Below, piece after piece: positions 8,446 to 17,560 of a stretch of DNA of 64,000 nucleotides; position 1 is the first letter of the stretch; each line of letters starts with the position of its first letter. The position numbers and the translations under genes were made by a program. The DNA comes from Armatimonadota bacterium (lineage in GTDB: Bacteria; Armatimonadota; Fimbriimonadia; Fimbriimonadales; Fimbriimonadaceae): positions 1,211,805 through 1,275,804 of the forward strand of contig JBAXHT010000001.1 of assembly GCA_037138755.1 (NCBI GenBank), in the 5' to 3' direction. The notes beneath the pieces were generated by a model. The model was not told where the DNA came from, did not search any database, and was given only the letters and a program-made list of their open reading frames with translations.

Positions 8446-9100
8446 TTCTTTTATCAAGCAAAAGAAGTTTCCGTCCTCCGGTGAATTGTTAGCATCGGTA
8501 TTCTTGGCAGGTTCTGCCATTTGCTTAGCGCTTTTTATGTCAGGGATTCCAATCGGCACTCGCTCTCCAAAAGGTTCCGAATCGGAGCGGGTGGATATTG
8601 CGCCCAATTTTCTCATAAGACGAGAGAGCCTCTTACTTGGGAGCGAAAGTGCATCGGTGAAGTTGGTGGTTTTCGGGGACTATGAGTGTCCTCCGTGCCG
8701 CGCGGAGTGGCCTCATGTTGCCGAACTGTATGCGAAGAATCCCAACCGAATAGCTGTTTATTTCAGGCACTTCCCCCTCCGGCAAATACATCCACTTGCG
8801 CTCAGTGCGGCGTTATTGGTTGAAGCCGCAAAGAAGAAAGGAGCATTCCTTGCAATTCACGAGCAGTTATATGCTAGTCCACTTACGCAAACTGGCATGA
8901 GAAGAATAGGAGTTTCTCATCAGATTCAGGGGTTAACCAACGATGAACGTTTTGAGTATATGAAGGAAGTAGTCGCTGATTTGAATGCAGCGGAACGACT
9001 TGGGTTGACGGGCACTCCGACTATGTTCTTAGTAGAACAAGGAGCCGTTTTCCGCGTTTCGTCGACGAAAAATGTCAGTGAAGTCTTGTTTAACAAGTAG
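8438..9100 (+). CDS. Membrane-anchored DsbA-like thiol oxidoreductase (cassette 1)
   Basis: About 220 residues. An N-terminal membrane helix (LLASVFLAGSAICLALFM) is followed by a thioredoxin-fold domain with VVFGDYECPPCRAEWP, where CPPC is the redox-active pair, and the cis-Pro loop LTGTPTMFLV near the end, as in DsbA/DsbG-type proteins acting on secreted substrates. I chose the TTG at 8438, which overlaps the previous stop; an upstream in-frame start at 8393 lies deep in the previous gene. The start is uncertain. The likely substrates are the Cys-rich peptides encoded beside it. Confidence 0.8.
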   Translation: MNSSFIKQKKFPSSGELLASVFLAGSAICLALFMSGIPIGTRSPKGSESERVDIAPNFLIRRESLLLGSESASVKLVVFGDYECPPCRAEWPHVAELYAKNPNRIAVYFRHFPLRQIHPLALSAALLVEAAKKKGAFLAIHEQLYASPLTQTGMRRIGVSHQIQGLTNDERFEYMKEVVADLNAAERLGLTGTPTMFLVEQGAVFRVSSTKNVSEVLFNK

Positions 9101-9180
9101 AGCATCCGTATTCATAGCTTTGAATTTCTCGGTTCGGCCGTTGCAGACGAATGCCTCAGTAGGTGTCTTTTGTTCAGAAT

Positions 9181-9636
9181 CTAATCCAGACAATCTCCTC
9201 GATAACTTCTTCGCAGAGCTGTATCGACTCGATGCAGTCGAGAGAATACGCGGAACCCAGCTGGAAAGGAAAACACTTTGGCATGATCAGGATCCCTTTG
9301 CCCAAGTACTTTGGGAAACATTGCAATTCCGAGATCAATGGCTGTGAATGTGACAGATTGGAGCATTCCGGTGATGATAAGAGGAACGACTTGAATATTC
9401 ACACGACCGTCTGATAGAATTTTGACGCTTGACACGTAAGTCAGAGGAGCAATATGCTTCGTTAGCGTGAGTATGCAAAGCGGCCCCTGTTTTCGCTTGA
9501 CAATGTCCAGGAAAATTTTTGGTATGAAGTTAACTGAGAACAGCTGGAGGCATCTCTCTTCGGTAGAGAATTTATTGAACCCGCTAAGGGTTGCCGCTTG
9601 GCCCCTAGTCTGCACCTGTCTATTCGTTGCGGTCAC
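9181..9636 (-). pseudogene. Possible remnant of a cassette-associated hypothetical gene
   Basis: A minus-strand frame of 151 codons contains GPLCILTLTKHIAPLTYV, which resembles the GVLLVSATKHIDPSGESY region of the protein at 5294-5686. Nucleotide similarity is also visible around CAATATGCTT. The rest does not align, and the frame overlaps the start of the MauE-DsbA gene on the other strand, so I read it as a decayed copy of that gene at the equivalent position of cassette 2. An intact but diverged gene cannot be excluded. Apart from this, 9101-9523 holds nothing I can support. Confidence 0.35.
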
Positions 9637-10621
9637 GACGAAACTTCAGAGCTATGATCTCTTTTGTCGGTTTGTTTCAGCCTCGCTCGGACTGAACCCC
9701 GCTTTCTCTCGCCTCCTAGGCTGTGCACTGATTGTCATTGAATTGGCAATTCCGCTGGCCTCCTTGCACAAAGCAGTTGCCCCTCTAGCCTATCTGAGTG
9801 CTACAGCACTGTTCTGCTGCTTTACCGTGTTTCACTTGAGTCGGGCATTTGCAGGAAACTACTTGCCCTGTTCGTGCTTTGGCGAGCTTTTGAAGTTATC
9901 TCCATTCGCATTTGCAATGATAACGGGAATGTTGGCGTGTGCCTCCCTGCTGAGCTCTTCCGGAGTCGTTGTTCTGGCGCGCTCAGGATCAGAGCAAAAG
10001 CTCCCAGCAGTTGCTCGAGCATTCTGGCTGTGCACCGTCCTGTGCCTCATCGGTGTTGAAGCAAAGTATGTTTATCGCTTTGCCAAACCTGCACCATCGG
10101 GGCAAATTATGAAGATTTCTACCTCTTCGGCAGCCCTACTCGACGATGCTGAGCTTCTATCAGGTTCGCGATCGAGAACAAATGCAATTGTGATGTTTGG
10201 AGACTATCAATGCCCTTTTTGTCGAAATGCGGTCACAGATTATCATTCATATTCTGGAAAGAAGCCTTGCATTTTTTGGAGAGAATTGCCTCTAGAGTCG
10301 ATACACCCGGGATCACGTGGATTAGCTCTCGTGAGTCAGATCGCTTCTGCCCGTGGCATACTACCAAAAGTGGCTCCCGTTATGTTTGACGCTGGCTTAG
10401 TGCGTGCAGTTCAAAGTGATATCGAGAAGCACGTTCTTGGATCATCGATAAGCCGAGAAGAAAAACAGTCTGCGTCCTTGAAACTCGATCTTCATTTTAA
10501 GTTGGCCAAACATTTGAAGGTTACCGGAACACCTGCAATATTTGTAATACAGGGCTCCAAAGTCTATCGTGCTTCGGATATGATTAGTGCAATAAAGTTT
10601 TCTCAACCGCTTCGCAACTGA
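9524..10621 (+). CDS. MauE/DoxX-like membrane domain fused to a DsbA-like domain
   Basis: 365 residues from the ATG at 9524 (the frame is open further upstream but the sequence there is not family-like). Residues ~15-180 form several membrane helices with a conserved CSCFGEL motif, as in the MauE subgroup of DoxX-like proteins that supply electrons to periplasmic disulfide chemistry. The C-terminal ~170 residues are a thioredoxin-fold domain with FGDYQCPFCRNAV (CPFC active site) and cis-Pro loop VTGTPAIFVI. The fusion suggests a self-contained oxidoreductase coupled to the membrane. It is followed at once by the second Cys-rich peptide. Confidence 0.8.
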   Translation: MKLTENSWRHLSSVENLLNPLRVAAWPLVCTCLFVAVTTKLQSYDLFCRFVSASLGLNPAFSRLLGCALIVIELAIPLASLHKAVAPLAYLSATALFCCFTVFHLSRAFAGNYLPCSCFGELLKLSPFAFAMITGMLACASLLSSSGVVVLARSGSEQKLPAVARAFWLCTVLCLIGVEAKYVYRFAKPAPSGQIMKISTSSAALLDDAELLSGSRSRTNAIVMFGDYQCPFCRNAVTDYHSYSGKKPCIFWRELPLESIHPGSRGLALVSQIASARGILPKVAPVMFDAGLVRAVQSDIEKHVLGSSISREEKQSASLKLDLHFKLAKHLKVTGTPAIFVIQGSKVYRASDMISAIKFSQPLRN

Positions 10622-10635
10622 CCTCGATTAGAACC

Positions 10636-11028
10636 ATGAAAAACAGATCAATATTGTCCGCGTGTGCGGCCTTCGTCATATCAGCAATCGCTCTTGCCGC
10701 TACACCTTGTGGGTATCCTGACGAACCCGTTTGGGATCCCAACGAGGGAACTTGTCAGGGGTCCTTCTCACCGAGTTGCCAGGACACAAACCTACTTACG
10801 GATGGAAAGTGTTCAGGATCAGGTAATCCAAAGGAGTGCGTTACCGTGACACGCTATAAGAGCAAAAAAACATACGTTCCTCGGTACTCTAATAGGGGTT
10901 GTGGGGCCAGTAACCCATGTGTCCTGTTGAATGAACCGCATCCGCCATTAATTACATACAAAAACCCAGGAACGACTGACTGGGACTGCATTAATCAAGA
11001 GTCTGGCACTCCGGGCTCTCCTCAATAA
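10636..11028 (+). CDS. Secreted Cys-rich peptide (copy 2)
   Basis: 130 residues. The Sec signal peptide ends near ALAATP (about residue 22). The mature part holds eight cysteines (TPCGY, GTCQG, PSCQD, GKCSG, KECVT, RGCGA, NPCVL, DWDCI), i.e. up to four disulfides, plus a Lys/Tyr/Arg patch (YKSKKTYVPRYS) and a Gly/Pro tail. It lies 14 bp after the MauE-DsbA gene and before a membrane-anchored secreted protein, so it mirrors cassette 1. Sequence identity with the peptide at 7082 is low; what is conserved is size, secretion and Cys content. Confidence 0.75.
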   Translation: MKNRSILSACAAFVISAIALAATPCGYPDEPVWDPNEGTCQGSFSPSCQDTNLLTDGKCSGSGNPKECVTVTRYKSKKTYVPRYSNRGCGASNPCVLLNEPHPPLITYKNPGTTDWDCINQESGTPGSPQ

Positions 11029-11084
11029 CTCAAATCCCGACTAAGAAATTGCCGTCGAGGCATGCTCTCGACGGCAGAAGCACT

Positions 11085-11996
11085 ATGCGCACACTATCCC
11101 TCATTATCTTTACGATCGCACCGTTCATACTGCATGCGAACCAGTTACCGTTTACCATTACGTATGAAGTAGCTGTTGATCAGCCACGATCAGCCAAGCT
11201 TGGATCAGTTTCAATCACCACAGGGGGCGGCAATACTTTAATTGCCATTACGAATTCCGGGATAAACTCCAGCGTCTTCTATTCAAAAGAACTATGTGTT
11301 ATTCAGGAAGTGGAAAATCAATCTATCCTTGCCGAAATCAGACCGAGCCAGACAACAGGAAAATCAACGCTTTTGCCTCTACTTCCGTCTGAAATAATAA
11401 CGCTCAATTTAGTGAAACCTGAAAAGCGATCCACTGGAACTTCTTATTCGATTGCTGACCCAAGCGTAGTTGCATACGATGATGGGATTCCTTTCGAGCC
11501 AGCCGAGATCAAGCATCAAGTACTGTTGGGCGCGAAGCGGATGACTGAGATTCGCGTTTTACACGACAAAAAGTTATCAGAAACATGGTCTTACCTAGAC
11601 TACAGAATTGTAGGCGGAGTGGCTGTTCCTGGAAGAATCACTCATCATCGATTCAAAGCCGGAGGGTTGAACATTTCCGAAGATGATACTACGGAATGGC
11701 GACTAATTCAGGCAGATCAGATTCCTGCTAACAAGATTCCGACTGCGGAATCCTTTCTAATTGATGATACCACCGTCCAAGACAATCGTAACCCAGCAGA
11801 GCCATTCGCGTTTGCATTTCAAAAAGGAAGAGGTACACTCGAAGAACAATTACAACTAGCTCGTAGATTGAAGGTCAGTCGACAGGGGGATCGGAATTCT
11901 CCTGCGTCAGCGAGCCCGTTCGTTCCCATCCTGGTCGGCATCATTGGAACAGCGATAGGAGTAGCATCTTATCGTCGGCATCAGAAGCGAGCATGA
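11085..11996 (+). CDS. Secreted protein with C-terminal membrane anchor (cassette 2)
   Basis: 303 residues from the ATG at 11085, which begins a clean signal peptide (MRTLSLIIFTIAPFILHA). The beta-rich extracytoplasmic domain starts LPFTITYEVAV and includes WSYLDYRIVGGVAVPGRI. The C-terminus is a helix (SPFVPILVGIIGTAIGVASY) with a basic end. The layout matches the cassette 1 protein at 7447-8445. The stop overlaps the start of the ligase-like gene by 4 bp, so they are co-translated. A LolA-like bowl fold is possible but not demonstrated. Confidence 0.7.
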   Translation: MRTLSLIIFTIAPFILHANQLPFTITYEVAVDQPRSAKLGSVSITTGGGNTLIAITNSGINSSVFYSKELCVIQEVENQSILAEIRPSQTTGKSTLLPLLPSEIITLNLVKPEKRSTGTSYSIADPSVVAYDDGIPFEPAEIKHQVLLGAKRMTEIRVLHDKKLSETWSYLDYRIVGGVAVPGRITHHRFKAGGLNISEDDTTEWRLIQADQIPANKIPTAESFLIDDTTVQDNRNPAEPFAFAFQKGRGTLEEQLQLARRLKVSRQGDRNSPASASPFVPILVGIIGTAIGVASYRRHQKRA

Positions 11997-13177
11997 AGGC
12001 TTTCAAATCATGGAGAGCAAAACCTTTCTCACTTGTACTAATCATAAGTCTCTTGCTAGCATTCGGAGTAAGAGTTCCATCGACAATATCATTGTCTCAG
12101 CTTTCCAAGTATGTGCTCTTTCTGGGGGTATTGGGGACAGTTGCCACAATCGCCCTTCGATCTAGAGGGGATCCTAAACGGATAATCGCAGTCACCGCTC
12201 TCTCGAGTTACCCCATCGCATTGTTGCTAAGTGTCCTCACAACAGGTAAAGTTGGTCAGAGTGTGAGCGGTAGTTTTCTTCCGCTTCTTTGGATGCTGGG
12301 CCTGATATGTGGATCCCTTATTCCAAAAACTGTTGCTGAGCTTCCACTGATATGTGGAGCATTGTTCTTGTCGGTTTTTGCTGTATATGGGTGGTTAACC
12401 AAGACGAATGTTTTCGTCTCGGGTGATCTTTATCGAGCCCAAGCACTTGACGGGGGACCCCTTTCGCTGAGTTTCTTTGCGGGAGTCGCCTGCCTGACCG
12501 CCTTTAGTGTTGTCCGAACTAAACCGGAGGCGACGTCCTACGGAATAATCGGCTGGGTGTTGTTGAGTGTCGTCATAATCACCTTTACTCGGGCCGCGCT
12601 GCTTGGACTCACGGTAGGCGGTTTGATCTTGCAACTTGGTGCGTCGAAAGGGCAAAAGCTTCTCTATTATTCAATTGTGCTTGCATTGATATCTATATCG
12701 CTTCTTCGGAGCCAAGGAACTGCAAACGGCAGAAGTGCCATGGATTCTGCTCTAAGTCGCCCTCGCATTTGGTATTCAGCCGTATGCGCATTCATAAAGA
12801 GTCCAGTCACCGGAGTCGGTGCCGGGGAGTTCACGTATGCATACACAACCGAGGTCGGGGAAACAAAAACGCAACATGGATTGGCAGAACCGAAGAGCCT
12901 ATACTTGTTACCCATTGTGGAACTTGGATTAGTCGGACTCATTGCCGTATCTATTGGATCAGGCTCGCTTTACCTGCTTGCGCGTTCGCATTTGAACTTG
13001 GGAGATACCTTCGTGCCTGCGACGCTGTCATTTGTGGCTACCTATAGCTTTTTTGATACACCTGCATTTGCACTAGGAACATATCAAGGCACGGTCGTCT
13101 TAGGGTACTTGATTGGAGTCTCTTGCCAGCCGCATATCCAAGCTGAAACTTCTAACCAACAAGCCCCGCTAGTTTGA
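11993..13177 (+). CDS. O-antigen ligase/polymerase-like membrane protein (copy 2)
   Basis: 394 residues with about ten membrane helices and the Wzy_C-type region ALSRPRIWYSAVCAFIK followed by SPVTGVGAGEFTY (about residues 252-283), parallel to the same region in the paralogue at 5676-6851. Its start overlaps the preceding gene (ATGA), placing it in the cassette 2 operon: MauE-DsbA, Cys-rich peptide, anchored protein, ligase-like protein. Known activities are glycan ligation or polymerisation outside the inner membrane; PglL-like protein O-glycosylation is a possibility suggested only by context. The last 26 bases overlap the decayed integrase on the other strand. Confidence 0.8.
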   Translation: MKAFKSWRAKPFSLVLIISLLLAFGVRVPSTISLSQLSKYVLFLGVLGTVATIALRSRGDPKRIIAVTALSSYPIALLLSVLTTGKVGQSVSGSFLPLLWMLGLICGSLIPKTVAELPLICGALFLSVFAVYGWLTKTNVFVSGDLYRAQALDGGPLSLSFFAGVACLTAFSVVRTKPEATSYGIIGWVLLSVVIITFTRAALLGLTVGGLILQLGASKGQKLLYYSIVLALISISLLRSQGTANGRSAMDSALSRPRIWYSAVCAFIKSPVTGVGAGEFTYAYTTEVGETKTQHGLAEPKSLYLLPIVELGLVGLIAVSIGSGSLYLLARSHLNLGDTFVPATLSFVATYSFFDTPAFALGTYQGTVVLGYLIGVSCQPHIQAETSNQQAPLV

Positions 13178-14110
13178 TCCTTGTATCCACATGGAGAAGT
13201 GCAGGAAGTAAAACATAATCGTGAAATCTAGTCCTAACAATCTCGCTCAGCTTAAGCCTGGTTGCCCTTTGGTCATAACCTTTGGTTGTCCTGTCGTCAA
13301 CGTGTCCCGCTATTCTCTGAGCTGTCTCGAGCTGACAGCCATCCTCCAGAAACGTAGTAATCCCAGTCGCCCGGAAGCTGTAGTTGGAGAACAAAAGTGG
13401 AAGCCCCGCTCGCTTCAGCCTGCGCTTCACCATCTTCAGGCACTCGTCTCACTGAATGGGCTCCGTGCTGAGCTGGTCATGAGCCGGTCCTGAGAATGCC
13501 GGAAAAAGGGGTACATTCCCTGAAAACCCGCTGACCCTAGCCGCTCATTGGGATACAATGTGAATGGAGGGTGGCAGGGGATCTCTCTCTCCACTCCGCC
13601 CTTTTCCCGCAGTCTGGGAAAAGTCTGTCTTCCAAGATCGATATAGTCAGATGCTGTCAACCGGCAAGCTGCCGCAACTTTTCAAAAGCGTACGCCATGA
13701 CTCCGATAAGATCTTTGTCTCGGAGGTCAATGAGTTTCTCATTCCCAATGCACTCAAACAGAATGAATATCCGCACCGGAGAAAGCGCGGGCATTTTCCC
13801 TCAGTCCTGCGAATCGGATGCCTCTTCAATTCTCCTGCAAAGTTGTAAGTCATGGCGCCGGTCGCGACCATGTATGAAAAAAGCATCCTTGGAGCTGACA
13901 GGTGCCGCTTAATGGAGGCCGCGCTCACCCGCTCCCTCGGCAAATGGTCCCGGTAGCCAGCGACTGGCACTGGAGAAATTGCTACAAGATTCGGGTAGTT
14001 TGCTGAGTTATGAGGCCGCAATGCGAAATGCATCGCGCGTGTACGCTTTACGGGCGTTCTCGTGGCAGATCCGAGAGGCTAAGAGTTCCTCAACCGCCCT
14101 TTGGGCCATC
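13152..14110 (-). pseudogene. Tyrosine recombinase (integrase), decayed
   Basis: Three minus-strand frames carry successive pieces of one integrase. 14110-13850 has the N-terminal part (HENARKAYTRDAFRIAAS, then RERVSAASIKRHLSAPRMLFSY). 13780-13650 has LIDLRDKDLIGVMAYAFEKL. 13620-13440 has EKGGVEREIPCH. 13433-13152 has the catalytic C-terminus with YSFRATGITTFLEDG, AGHVDDRTTKGYD. At least two frameshifts and a stop (before QHLTISI) break it, so it cannot make an active enzyme. It marks an older insertion event. Confidence 0.8.
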
Positions 14111-15469
14111 TCGCAGATGGGAATGCACGGAACGACCTTAGCGGCTTACTCGATCTGAGTGATGTCGCGCCTGGCCCGAATATCTAGCAAGTGGCTCAGT
14201 TGGTCTGAGATACCGTGAGTGCTCCAATGTCTAAGGCGAAGTACGCCATCTGCTGAGCCCAAACATCGACCTCATTGGATGTCAGCGCGTCGATCGAGTC
14301 GTTGGCCAACCCCTTTCTGCCAATGGTCATTTGCATCGCAAGGAACTTCTTGCGAAACTCCGGCTAGAGATGCTCGGGATCTTTTCTTGAAAAGTGATCG
14401 AGCCACGCTCTTAGCAGTCTCCCTTTGAGAGGAAGATCCCCAGCCGCCAAAGTGATTAGGGCTGCAATGACTCGTTCTGCCGCCGCTCTGCTCGACGGGC
14501 CACTTTTTTCAGTACTGGTGTCTCCTCTCCTACCGGCGGCGGCTACCTTGGATTTGGCTCGCATAAATGGAGTTATGAGAGGCGGTTAGGGAGAATTTTG
14601 GAGAATGACTCCTAAATGGGGTTATGAGGCATAAAATCAAGGGTTGAATACCGAGACAAATGGTGGAGCCTCGTTAAGCACTGCCGTGAGGCGAGATCAT
14701 CAACTTAAGAAGGTAAGGACCGAGTAGCTCCATGATCCAAGGATTGTTCTGGAGGATAGACCCAAAGCGTGCCAACCCGCTATGAACAAGGGTCGGCCTA
14801 GTCTCCATGGCTTATACCTCATTGACCAGTTCATGAAGTTGCTCTGTGTCCTGGCGCCTCTAATCGATCTCAGCATGAAGAGATGCAGGATCAAAACTGA
14901 TAAACTGAGTCGCACTTGATTGGTTTCCGACGATGCTTTGCGATACAGGAGTTTTAAAGGTGTAATTCGTAACGGGTGATACCGTTGCACCTGCACTCGC
15001 GTAGTAGGCATCTTTGCCAACGGTCTGCTGTCGAAAAACGGCTATTTCAACATTCTCGATCCGAAACCGCTTACCTGTTAACTCTGCCGTTAAAAGATCT
15101 CAAGAAAGCACGTCTGCTCCAGAAGGCAGCAGCAGACAGGATTCTTCTTTGTGATCACGTTCAAGTACGGAACCAACCACTTGTCGTTCTCGGACAATGG
15201 TGTGCTCGATTCCATGATGTTGGAGTGTCATTGAGAGTGGATTCATAGAACTCCTGACTTGTCGTTGGGAGAAGAACTCGCTCGCTCCAAAGACCAAGCC
15301 TGCAATCTTAAGATTATAAATATTGAAGATCGATAGCCTTAATCCATGACTGCAACTAATGAGCTATCTGTACGGTCTTCTTTGTCTACACTTCTATCGA
15401 ACACATAGTAGACCTAAGGCGTCATACTATCTAACCGGGATCAATCAGAAAAACTTGGTGCTCAGTCAA
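14111..15469. other. Non-coding or decayed stretch
   Basis: About 1.36 kb with no gene I can support. A minus-strand frame ending at 14364 (start around 14564) encodes a short Ala/Arg-rich segment that may be the far N-terminal end of the decayed integrase or of another lost gene. Other frames are short and look random. Confidence 0.5.
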
Positions 15470-16381
15470 ATGAAATTATCGAAGAAGCGAATCCGAACTC
15501 TTGAAGCCAACATTCCGGCTCAATTAACCAACGATCAGGTTGTCATCGTTAGCGATCCGCTCAGTGCCGAAGCATTGCACAAACTGGGATTCCCCAACGC
15601 AGTTCAGCCTGGGATGTCTCTGCTGCCGGCGATTGTCGGCCCAGTCTCTCGCTACAACGCAGAAGGCAAGTGGGATATCCATCGAGACCAACCAAAAGAA
15701 ACCTGCTACCGACAGGTCGAGTGGAAATGGATTGAAAAGCATGGCCAAGATGAAGTCGAGCAAAGTCGAACTGTTGATGTGCCCTATCAACGGTATCCGA
15801 GAACTCTTATCCCTCCACCTTGTCTCGCAGTCACATTAATTGAGCTTGAAGAGGGCATGGCGGCCGCCCTACAGCCACTCAAGGTTGACTTCCAGAATGG
15901 AACAACGTTGAAACATGCTCTGAACTTGTTCCTTGAGATGTTTGGCTCATGTACGCTTTTAAGGCTGTCCTTAGAGCCGGTTCAAGTAGCAGTAACTCAC
16001 CAGCTCAACTGGTCGATTCTGCCTCCAGGGGAAATGCCGTGGGGAAATCTCAAGAAACATCTCGCGCCTCTCTACGAAGGGCAATCTAAAGGGCGAAAGC
16101 CGATTACCCAGGAGCGTCTCGAATTCATTGCGAAGTTCACTCCGTCATTCACGGCCGTTGGAACGGGAGGCTTCTCCGGCTACATTGTCTTCGGGTTCCC
16201 AGATAGAAATCTCTACATTGTTGAGTGCACCAACTACGGGAATGCAACCTACGTCTTTAGACAAAATTGGGAGACTCTTTCACAGCTGACCAAGGCCGAA
16301 ATCTTGGTTGGCGAACTTCAAGAGGCGCGGTACATCCATCGAGAAAAGTGGCACGACCACGTCCGAGACCTGTTCAAATAA
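15470..16381 (+). CDS. Conserved hypothetical protein
   Basis: 303 residues from the ATG at 15470; the frame is open to 15359 but the first 37 codons look non-coding. Notable segments are KLSKKRIRTLEANIPAQLTNDQVVIVSDP at the start (a typical beginning for this uncharacterised family) and FGFPDRNLYIVECTNYGNATYVF near residue 240. It has no signal peptide or membrane helix, so it is cytoplasmic. No catalytic motif is obvious. It stands alone among decayed mobile DNA, as island cargo genes of possible defence or DNA-related function often do, but that is only context. Confidence 0.65.
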   Translation: MKLSKKRIRTLEANIPAQLTNDQVVIVSDPLSAEALHKLGFPNAVQPGMSLLPAIVGPVSRYNAEGKWDIHRDQPKETCYRQVEWKWIEKHGQDEVEQSRTVDVPYQRYPRTLIPPPCLAVTLIELEEGMAAALQPLKVDFQNGTTLKHALNLFLEMFGSCTLLRLSLEPVQVAVTHQLNWSILPPGEMPWGNLKKHLAPLYEGQSKGRKPITQERLEFIAKFTPSFTAVGTGGFSGYIVFGFPDRNLYIVECTNYGNATYVFRQNWETLSQLTKAEILVGELQEARYIHREKWHDHVRDLFK

Positions 16382-16525
16382 CTTTCCACTAGCGCAACAG
16401 TTAGGAAGCCTGAATGAAACAGCATGGTCATCACAAAGAGAAGGTGAGAGTGAGAGATCAGTGGCGATGTAGTCGGCTCGAAGCTCGTGCTCAAGCCCCT
16501 TGAAATGTAGAAGAGCGCTTGCTCG

Positions 16526-16891
16526 ATGCCTGTTATCGGACATTCGTTGGAGGCGATCCTGGCAGAACGAGCGCGTCAAGAGTCGGGCGAATTGGACAAC
16601 GAAATGAACCTGGTCTTCCTGAACCCTTGGGGACGCCCATTTGACGGCAAGTGCGTAAGCGACCGTCTGCACGCAGCTCTCGAGGTGGTTGGACAACCAA
16701 AAACCGGAATGCACTCGCTCAGTCACTCTGCCGCTACGTTCATGCTCATGGCCGGGCTTAACCTTCACCAGGTCAGTCGATACCTTGGACATAGCCAAAT
16801 CGCGTTGACCTCCAACTTGTACGGACATGTGTTGGAAGGGGCAATGCGCGATGCCGCCCAGAAACTTCAAGATGCTTACTTAACACTGTGA
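16526..16891 (+). pseudogene. Tyrosine recombinase C-terminal fragment
   Basis: 121 codons matching the C-terminal catalytic region of a site-specific recombinase: VFLNPWGRPFDGKCVSDRLHAAL, then HSLSHSAATFMLMAGL, YLGHSQIALTSNLYGHVLEG. The HxLRH motif reads HSLSH, so the catalytic Arg is replaced by Ser. The N-terminal core-binding domain and the first catalytic Arg are missing, with stops upstream. It is a dead fragment from a different integrase family than the one at 13.2-14.1 kb. Confidence 0.75.
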
Positions 16892-17560
16892 AGTTGACTG
16901 CGCGGTTTTTCAAACCAGCTGGAAAGAAGACGGTCGAAGCCAAATCATGTTCAACTTCGGCGGTAAAGACTAACATTACAAAGGTACTTGGACGCTCCTG
17001 ATGTAGTTTCTTGTCCTCGAGGCGGAGTTCCAGCAACTTTTGAAGCGGCGGGGAGAACAATCAATTCACCTGTAGCTAGCCGACTTGATTGAGAAGGCGC
17101 CCAAGGCGAGAATCTCGGCGTTAACAACTTTGCAGACGACTTTGAAATAGAGGTGAATATTTTGCAGAACGCCCTAACGTGGATTATCTCTGCGACTTTC
17201 ATGTGTGACAACCGAACACTGACATTTCAGCGCTCTTAGGTGATGAGTCATTGGAGTCGAGGTAAATCGCAAAGATCACTCTTCGTTGATGGCTCACCAT
17301 TGGAGAATTAACTAGTATTTCAATCGAGAACCACTCAGATTAGCATTGGTTTGCTCTAGAGAACCCATAGCATGTCACCCGCCCGTCGAGACGAAAAGTC
17401 CACCAGCACCAAAGCTTTTCATGAGCTGCCCTTCAATGGAGTCTCATGCTCCCGCGCCCCAGGATTCACATCTTTTTAGAAGCGATTCTGCAATGAGTTT
17501 TCCCACAACCTATTGTTTCAAGAGCAATAATTCAATCCTTTCAGGCATTATTATGTAACT
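16892..17560. other. Intergenic stretch without supported genes
   Basis: About 670 bp. Frames on both strands are short, with compositions unlike real proteins. The last ~60 bp before 17561 are AT-rich and probably contain the promoter of the following secreted-protein gene. Confidence 0.5.

Noticed and set aside
9072-9414. Plus-strand frames of 83-91 codons after the first DsbA-like gene
   Set aside because: They lie opposite the possible remnant and have no family-like sequence or start signal.
16280-16870. 196-codon minus-strand frame
   Set aside because: It is antisense to the end of the hypothetical gene and to the integrase fragment, both of which show real family motifs.
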